Assembly (NCBI GenBank): GCA_964437425.1
Contig: CAYTGO010000060.1
Span: 1 to 19,038 of the forward strand
Source of the DNA: Scalindua sp964437425
GTDB taxonomy: Bacteria; Planctomycetota; Brocadiia; Brocadiales; Scalinduaceae
Direction: 5' to 3'
Length of the DNA: 19,038 nt
Shown: piece by piece, positions 14,513-19,038 of the stretch
Layout: each line of letters opens with the position of its first letter
Position numbering within the stretch: the stretch's first letter is position 1
Translations under genes and position numbers: made by a program
Notes under the pieces: generated by a model
What the model was told of the DNA's origin: nothing
What the model saw: the letters and a program-made list of their open reading frames with translations, nothing else
The model's database searches: none

Positions 14513-16444
14513 ATGTTAGATCAATTTGGGATTTCTTTTTTAGACTTAATCGGATTTGTGATATTATTTCCGCTTGTAGGGACCATAATAAATGGGTTCC
14601 TGGGAAAAAGGCTTAACAAATCTATAGTCGGATTTGTAGGGTGCGCTGCGATAGGTCTGTCGTTTATCGTCGCACTGTTTGTACTCCTTGAACTGCTGAA
14701 ACTCTCACCTGAACACCGGGTGTTTGAAAAAGAGTATTTTACCTGGATTGGTTCAGGTGCATTCAGGGCGATTGCCGGTCTGCAGGTAGATCCGCTTTCG
14801 GTTGTGATGATACTGGTAGTTACAGGCGTAGGATTTCTTATCCATGTGTATTCTATTGGTTATATGCATGAGGATAAGAGCTTCTATAGATACTTTACCT
14901 ACCTGAATCTATTCACCTTCTCAATGCTAATCCTTGTACTGGCTAATAATTTCCTTCTTATGTTTATAGGATGGGAAGGCGTTGGTCTCTGTTCATATCT
15001 CTTAATCGGTTTCTGGTTTGAGAAGAAATCGGCGTCAGCTGCGGGAATGAAGGCTTTTATTGTAAATCGCGTAGGGGACTTCGGCTTTATCCTGGCCATC
15101 CTATTGATATTTGTCACCTTCGGCACTATAGACTTCACTGAAGTTTTTCATGCCGCTCCGGAACATCTGCAGATAGGTAGTGTCGTTGCCGCGATTATAA
15201 CACTCTTACTGTTCGTAGGTGCTGTTGGTAAATCGGCACAAATCCCACTCTATACATGGCTTCCTGATGCGATGGAAGGTCCTACTCCAGTCAGTGCGTT
15301 GATACATGCAGCGACTATGGTTACAGCCGGTGTATATATGGTTGTAAGGTGTAACGTGTTATATACATTGTCTCCGTTTACAATGACAGTTGTTGCAGTG
15401 ATAGGCGGTACTACCGCACTGTTTGCGGCAAGTATCGGCCTTGTGCAGAACGATATTAAGAGGGTACTTGCGTATTCCACGGTAAGTCAGATAGGGTATA
15501 TGTTCCTTGCCTGTGGTTTGGGTGGCTTCATTACCGGTGTATTCCATCTGGTTACACACGCTTTCTTTAAAGCACTGTTATTCCTGGGTTCAGGAAGTGT
15601 GATTCATGGCCTGGGAGGTGAGCAGGATATGAGGAAGATGGGCGCTCTCAAAAAATATATGCCGATAACGTACATAACGTTCTTTATAGGTACGCTTGCA
15701 ATTGCGGGTATACCGCCTTTTGCCGGATTCTTTAGTAAGGATGAGATTTTACTGGAAGCATATACCAAGGGGAATCTCTTCTTCTGGGGTCTTGGAGCTT
15801 TAGCTGCTCTTTTAACAGCCTTCTATATGTTCAGGCTGCTATTCATGACATTTCACGGAAAATCAAAAATGACCAAGCGTGTTGAGGAGCATGTTCATGA
15901 ATCACCAATGAGCATCCTCTTCCCATTAATAGCGCTTGCTGTTCTTTCTATACTCGGTGGTTTTCTGGGCTTCCCGACATTAAGCGTAATAAACGAATTT
16001 CTTGCTCCGGTCATAGGAGCCGGACATCACGGGGGAGAATCGCACCATGTTTCTTCCAATCTGATGTTTTCAATGATGGGGATATCGACTGGTATAGCTA
16101 TCGTCGGAATTGTAGTGGCTTATATCATGTATATTTCAAGACCTGATCTGCCCGGTGCTATTGCTAAAAGGTTTAAAGGGACTTACAACATCATATTAAA
16201 TAAATATTTTGTTGATGAAATATATGATGCAACTTTTGTTAAACCGACCCTCAGAGCTTCAAATATCTTATGGAAGGTCGTAGATATGAAGGTTATAGAT
16301 GGTTTTGTAAATGCAGTTGGAAGGCTCACCGTGCTCAAAGGTGAAGTACTAAGACTCTTCCAGACAGGTTTAGTGCGCAACTACGCATTTTCTATAATGC
16401 TGGGTGGAATCATTATCATTATCTGTTCTATATTATTTTTGTAA
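14513..16444 (+). CDS. nuoL: NADH-quinone oxidoreductase subunit L (distal antiporter-like subunit)
   Basis: This 643-residue protein has many transmembrane helices. It is the distal proton-pumping subunit with the long lateral helix. Key residues are present: E155 in GWEGVGLCSYLL and K240 in GAVGKSAQIPLYTWLPDAMEGPTPV, with the same 85-residue spacing as Glu144/Lys229 in E. coli. The HAATMVTAGVYM and KRVLAYSTVSQIGYM blocks carry the central-axis His and Lys residues. A His-rich loop (HHGGESHH) lies near residues 503-511. The C-terminal amphipathic stretch (about residues 545-625), ending in a final hydrophobic helix, fits the lateral helix HL. The ribosome binding site AAGGA is 11 bases upstream. 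Sequence just after the stop runs into the assembly gap. The identification is certain. Confidence 0.97.
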   Translation: MLDQFGISFLDLIGFVILFPLVGTIINGFLGKRLNKSIVGFVGCAAIGLSFIVALFVLLELLKLSPEHRVFEKEYFTWIGSGAFRAIAGLQVDPLSVVMILVVTGVGFLIHVYSIGYMHEDKSFYRYFTYLNLFTFSMLILVLANNFLLMFIGWEGVGLCSYLLIGFWFEKKSASAAGMKAFIVNRVGDFGFILAILLIFVTFGTIDFTEVFHAAPEHLQIGSVVAAIITLLLFVGAVGKSAQIPLYTWLPDAMEGPTPVSALIHAATMVTAGVYMVVRCNVLYTLSPFTMTVVAVIGGTTALFAASIGLVQNDIKRVLAYSTVSQIGYMFLACGLGGFITGVFHLVTHAFFKALLFLGSGSVIHGLGGEQDMRKMGALKKYMPITYITFFIGTLAIAGIPPFAGFFSKDEILLEAYTKGNLFFWGLGALAALLTAFYMFRLLFMTFHGKSKMTKRVEEHVHESPMSILFPLIALAVLSILGGFLGFPTLSVINEFLAPVIGAGHHGGESHHVSSNLMFSMMGISTGIAIVGIVVAYIMYISRPDLPGAIAKRFKGTYNIILNKYFVDEIYDATFVKPTLRASNILWKVVDMKVIDGFVNAVGRLTVLKGEVLRLFQTGLVRNYAFSIMLGGIIIIICSILFL

Positions 16445-16466
16445 ACATTTGAAGTTAGGGTCTATA

Positions 16467-16521
16467 AAATAAATGAATTGTGATTGTCCGATACTTACTA
16501 TAGTAACGTTTCTGCCTCTAT
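16467..16521 (+). repeat. 55-base duplicate of the nuoM start, left of the gap
   Basis: These 55 bases are identical to 16622-16676 on the right side of the N-run. They include an ATG at 16473 and the first 16 codons of nuoM. The pattern is that of two contig ends sharing an overlap that was not merged, not of a biological repeat. Confidence 0.93.
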
Positions 16522-16621
16522 NNNNNNNNNNNNNNNNNNNNNNNNNNNNNNNNNNNNNNNNNNNNNNNNNNNNNNNNNNNNNNNNNNNNNNNNNNNNNNN
16601 NNNNNNNNNNNNNNNNNNNNN
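16522..16621. other. Assembly gap of 100 N
   Basis: Exactly 100 undetermined bases, the usual placeholder for a gap of unknown size. Because the flanks are identical for 55 bases, the true gap length is probably negative (an overlap). nuoM would then begin 28 bases after the nuoL stop. Confidence 0.97.
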
Positions 16622-16627
16622 AAATAA

Positions 16628-18259
16628 ATGAATTGTGATTGTCCGATACTTACTATAGTAACGTTTCTGCCTCTATTAGGGGCGATAATTCTTCTCTTTA
16701 TAAATGGAGAAAAGCAGGAGAGAATTAAACGTGTTGCTCTCGCTATCGCTTTTGTAGATTTTATAATCTCACTGCCCCTGTTCATATTGTTTAAATCGGA
16801 TACGGCTGATTTTCAATTTGTACAGAATGTTCCATGGATAAAGGAGTTTGGGATAAGTTATCATGTCGGTATCGACGGCATAAGCCTCTTCCTTTTTCTG
16901 CTGACGAGCTTCCTTTCGCTCATCTGTATATTGGCGTCGTGGAATATAAAGGACAGGATCAAAGAGTACATGATTGCGATGCTCATCCTGCAGACGGGAA
17001 TGTTGGGAGTGTTTATCTCTCTTGACCTGTTCCTGTTCTACATGTTCTGGGAGCTCATGCTGATCCCGATGTACCTGATAATAGGTGTCTGGGGAGGCCC
17101 AAGAAGGATATATGCCACAATAAAGTTCTTTGTGTATACAATGGCAGGAAGCGTATTGATGCTGATCGCCATAATATTCCTCTATTTTATGCATTACAAC
17201 GCAACGGGCGAATACACATTTGACCTGTTGAAGATATACAATCTAGACATTCCACTAGGAGCTCAATTCTGGCTCTTCCTTGCATTCTTCTTCGCATTTG
17301 CGATAAAGGTACCAATGTTTCCATTTCATACATGGTTGCCGGATGCTCATGTGGAAGCTCCAACGGCCGGCAGTGTTATACTGGCAGGTGTGTTGTTGAA
17401 AATGGGAACATACGGATTTGTGCGTTTCAGTCTGCCGCTGTTTCCTTACGCCAGTCATCAATTTATACCTCTGATTACATGGCTGGCTGTTGCGGGTATT
17501 ATTTACGGAGCACTTGTAGCAATGGTACAGGAAGATCTTAAGAAGCTAGTTGCGTACTCAAGTGTCAGTCATCTTGGTTTTGTAATACTCGGTATCTTTG
17601 TGTTTAACATACAGGGAATGGAGGGAGGAATCCTTCAGATGATAAATCACGGCTTGAGTACAGGCGCGTTATTCCTGATTGTTGGAATGTTATATGAAAG
17701 AAGACATACAAGACTGATTGCTGATTATGGAGGTGTGACCAAGAAGATGCCGATCCTTGCTATCTTCTTTATGGTTATGACGTTGTCTTCAATCGGGTTG
17801 CCTGGCCTGAATGGTTTTGTAGGTGAATTCCTGGTATTGCTGGGAACATTTAAGTCTAATGTATTACTCGCCGTCATTGCGACGACCGGTGTTATTCTTT
17901 CAGCGTGCTACATGCTCTGGATGTTTCAGAGAGTTATGTTTAATAAGATTACAAACCCGGAAAATTCTAAACTGAAGGATATTAACAGACGTGAATTGGC
18001 ACTGCTGCTGCCTATAACGATACTTATTTTCTGGATTGGTATCTACCCTAAACCTATATTGTCCCGGATGGATGCATCCGTAAACCACCTCTTGACGCAG
18101 GTGGATGAAAAATATAAGACGACGTTGAATAAGCTTGGCAAAAGCGATGATGTACTTGTCGCCAGTGAAAGTAAGAGAGAAGATTACATAGCAAGTGAAG
18201 GAAGGACGAATGAACCTTCACATAACCCTGTAGAGAGATTGATTAAACTATGGAAATAG
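16628..18259 (+). CDS. nuoM: NADH-quinone oxidoreductase subunit M
   Basis: This 543-residue antiporter-like proton-pumping subunit has about 14 transmembrane helices. The essential Glu is E142 (FWELMLIPMYL), and the helix-7 Lys is K227 in FAIKVPMFPFHTWLPDAHVEAPTAGS. VLLKMGTYG and KKLVAYSSVSHLGFV supply the remaining central-axis residues. The protein is longer than E. coli NuoM (about 509), owing to a charged tail of about 60 residues after the last helix (from ILSRMDASVNHLL onward), which probably lies outside the membrane. The start is the copy of the ATG to the right of the gap. Its natural ribosome binding site (AGGG at 16457-16460) lies on the left side, so the gene appears separated from it only by the artefact. 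The last ten bases overlap nuoN. Confidence 0.96.
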   Translation: MNCDCPILTIVTFLPLLGAIILLFINGEKQERIKRVALAIAFVDFIISLPLFILFKSDTADFQFVQNVPWIKEFGISYHVGIDGISLFLFLLTSFLSLICILASWNIKDRIKEYMIAMLILQTGMLGVFISLDLFLFYMFWELMLIPMYLIIGVWGGPRRIYATIKFFVYTMAGSVLMLIAIIFLYFMHYNATGEYTFDLLKIYNLDIPLGAQFWLFLAFFFAFAIKVPMFPFHTWLPDAHVEAPTAGSVILAGVLLKMGTYGFVRFSLPLFPYASHQFIPLITWLAVAGIIYGALVAMVQEDLKKLVAYSSVSHLGFVILGIFVFNIQGMEGGILQMINHGLSTGALFLIVGMLYERRHTRLIADYGGVTKKMPILAIFFMVMTLSSIGLPGLNGFVGEFLVLLGTFKSNVLLAVIATTGVILSACYMLWMFQRVMFNKITNPENSKLKDINRRELALLLPITILIFWIGIYPKPILSRMDASVNHLLTQVDEKYKTTLNKLGKSDDVLVASESKREDYIASEGRTNEPSHNPVERLIKLWK

Positions 18260-19038
18260 TTATTCCACCATTTGATTTAAAGAGTATATCACCTATCATG
18301 AGTGTCTCCATTGCGGCGATATTCATACTGCTTCTTGATGTGTTCTGCAGGAAGACTTTCAAGGATAGACTGGGATATATAAGTTTTCTCGTAGTTATTG
18401 CTACGGGTTTTGTTGTCTATACTCAAATAGGACAGAACGTGTACTCTTTCAGTAACATGTTTGTTGTAGATAACTATTCGGTCTTCTTCAATCTGATCTT
18501 TCTGCTCAGTACGGCTCTCGTAATTCTTATGTCCGATAATTATGTAAAGCAGGAAGGTGTGAACTATGGTGAATACTACACACTGATACTCTTTGCCACA
18601 GTGGGCATGATGTTGATGGCAGGTGGTGCAGACTTGCTCACGATTTTCCTCGGAATTGAGATAATGTCTATTTCCCTTTATGTGTTGGCTGGCTTTACGA
18701 GAGATAAGTTGCGTTCAAATGAGGCATCTCTGAAATACTTCCTACTTGGTGCGTTTGTAACAGGTTTTATGCTTTATGGTATCGCTATGTTATATGGAGC
18801 AACCGGTACAACCAATTTAAAGGAGATTGCAGCATTTATTACAGAAAATTCGGGAATGTTAAATCCAATGATTGTTGTTGGTGCTTCGCTGCTTATTATC
18901 GGATTTGGATTTAAGATTGCGTGTGTACCCTTCCACAAATGGTCTCCTGACGTTTACGAAGGCTCTCCTACTCCGGTTACTGCCTTTATGTCAATAGGGC
19001 CAAAGGCAGCCGGCTTTGCCGTTTTCCTGAGAGTTTTC
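18250..19038 (+). CDS. nuoN: NADH-quinone oxidoreductase subunit N, 5' part
   Basis: The ATG at 18250 lies inside the end of nuoM (ten-base overlap), and the frame stays open to the window edge, giving 263 residues of a protein normally about 480-500 long. It is the third antiporter-like proton-pumping subunit. Hydrophobic helices alternate from residue 14 onward. FLGIEIMSISLYVLAG carries the conserved Glu of helix 5. FGFKIACVPFHKWSPDVYEGSPTPVTAF contains the helix-7 Lys and the discontinuous-helix motif typical of NuoN. GPKAAGFAVFLRVF near the edge has the next conserved Lys. The gene is intact as far as seen, and no hit to a different antiporter family (Mrp, Hyc) is suggested by its operon position. 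The identification is certain; the C-terminal half is not visible. Confidence 0.95.
   Translation, partial: MEIVIPPFDLKSISPIMSVSIAAIFILLLDVFCRKTFKDRLGYISFLVVIATGFVVYTQIGQNVYSFSNMFVVDNYSVFFNLIFLLSTALVILMSDNYVKQEGVNYGEYYTLILFATVGMMLMAGGADLLTIFLGIEIMSISLYVLAGFTRDKLRSNEASLKYFLLGAFVTGFMLYGIAMLYGATGTTNLKEIAAFITENSGMLNPMIVVGASLLIIGFGFKIACVPFHKWSPDVYEGSPTPVTAFMSIGPKAAGFAVFLRVF

Noticed and set aside
16467..16676. Real direct repeat or insertion scar between nuoL and nuoM
   Set aside because: Perfect identity, a placeholder of exactly 100 N and a k-mer-like length make an unmerged contig overlap far more likely.
16498..16785. Minus-strand open frame that reads through the Ns
   Set aside because: It exists only because undetermined bases contain no stop codons.
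1..19038. tRNA, rRNA, CRISPR array, insertion sequence or phage genes
   Set aside because: I looked for them and saw none; apart from the 55-base assembly duplicate, the only repeated sequence is the nuoF paralogue pair.

Overview
The window is AT-rich bacterial DNA read almost entirely from the + strand. It carries the tail of a purine-salvage gene, a ParA-type ATPase, a threonine aldolase, and then a nearly complete respiratory complex I operon in the order nuoA-B-C-D-E-F1-F2-G-H-I-J-K-L-M-N, with nuoN cut by the window end. I saw no taxonomic marker. The AT-rich composition, separate nuoC and nuoD, and long HydB-like NuoF proteins would suit an anammox planctomycete (Brocadiales, Scalindua-like), but this is a guess from memory. 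Other anaerobic or deep-branching Gram-negative lineages are possible.

Layout: 1-354 is the 3' part of hypoxanthine phosphoribosyltransferase (hpt). 498-1364 is a parA/soj-like gene with a TTG start, and its stop codon overlaps by one base the start of ltaE-like threonine aldolase (1364-2404). A 203-base spacer (2405-2607) probably holds the complex I promoter. 2608-9462 encodes the connecting arm and NADH-dehydrogenase arm (A, B, C, D, E and two tandem F paralogues). 9465-12095 is a long NuoG. An 86-base spacer with two perfect hairpins separates it from the membrane module H-I-J-K-L-M-N (12182 to the end). A 100-N gap at 16522-16621, between nuoL and nuoM, is flanked by an identical 55-base repeat and is almost certainly an assembly artefact.

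How it works together: NuoE, F and G form the electron-input arm. NuoB, C, D and I carry electrons to the quinone site. NuoA, H, J, K, L, M and N form the membrane ion pump. All iron-sulfur ligands in B, E, G and I, the quinone-site His/Tyr in D, and the key Glu/Lys of the antiporter-like subunits are present, so the machine looks functional.

The most unusual part is the input module. There are two tandem, HydB-type NuoF proteins (607 and 614 residues), each with an N-terminal thioredoxin-like [2Fe-2S] domain and a C-terminal 2x[4Fe-4S] ferredoxin domain. In both, several residues that hold the NADH adenosine in canonical NuoF are replaced by the same residues: aromatic to Ser, Glu to Ser, Lys to Arg and Phe to Gln. 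This suggests a remodelled nucleotide site, possibly for NADPH, or a different electron partner. The two paralogues differ mainly in their N-terminal domains, where each has lost a different cysteine.
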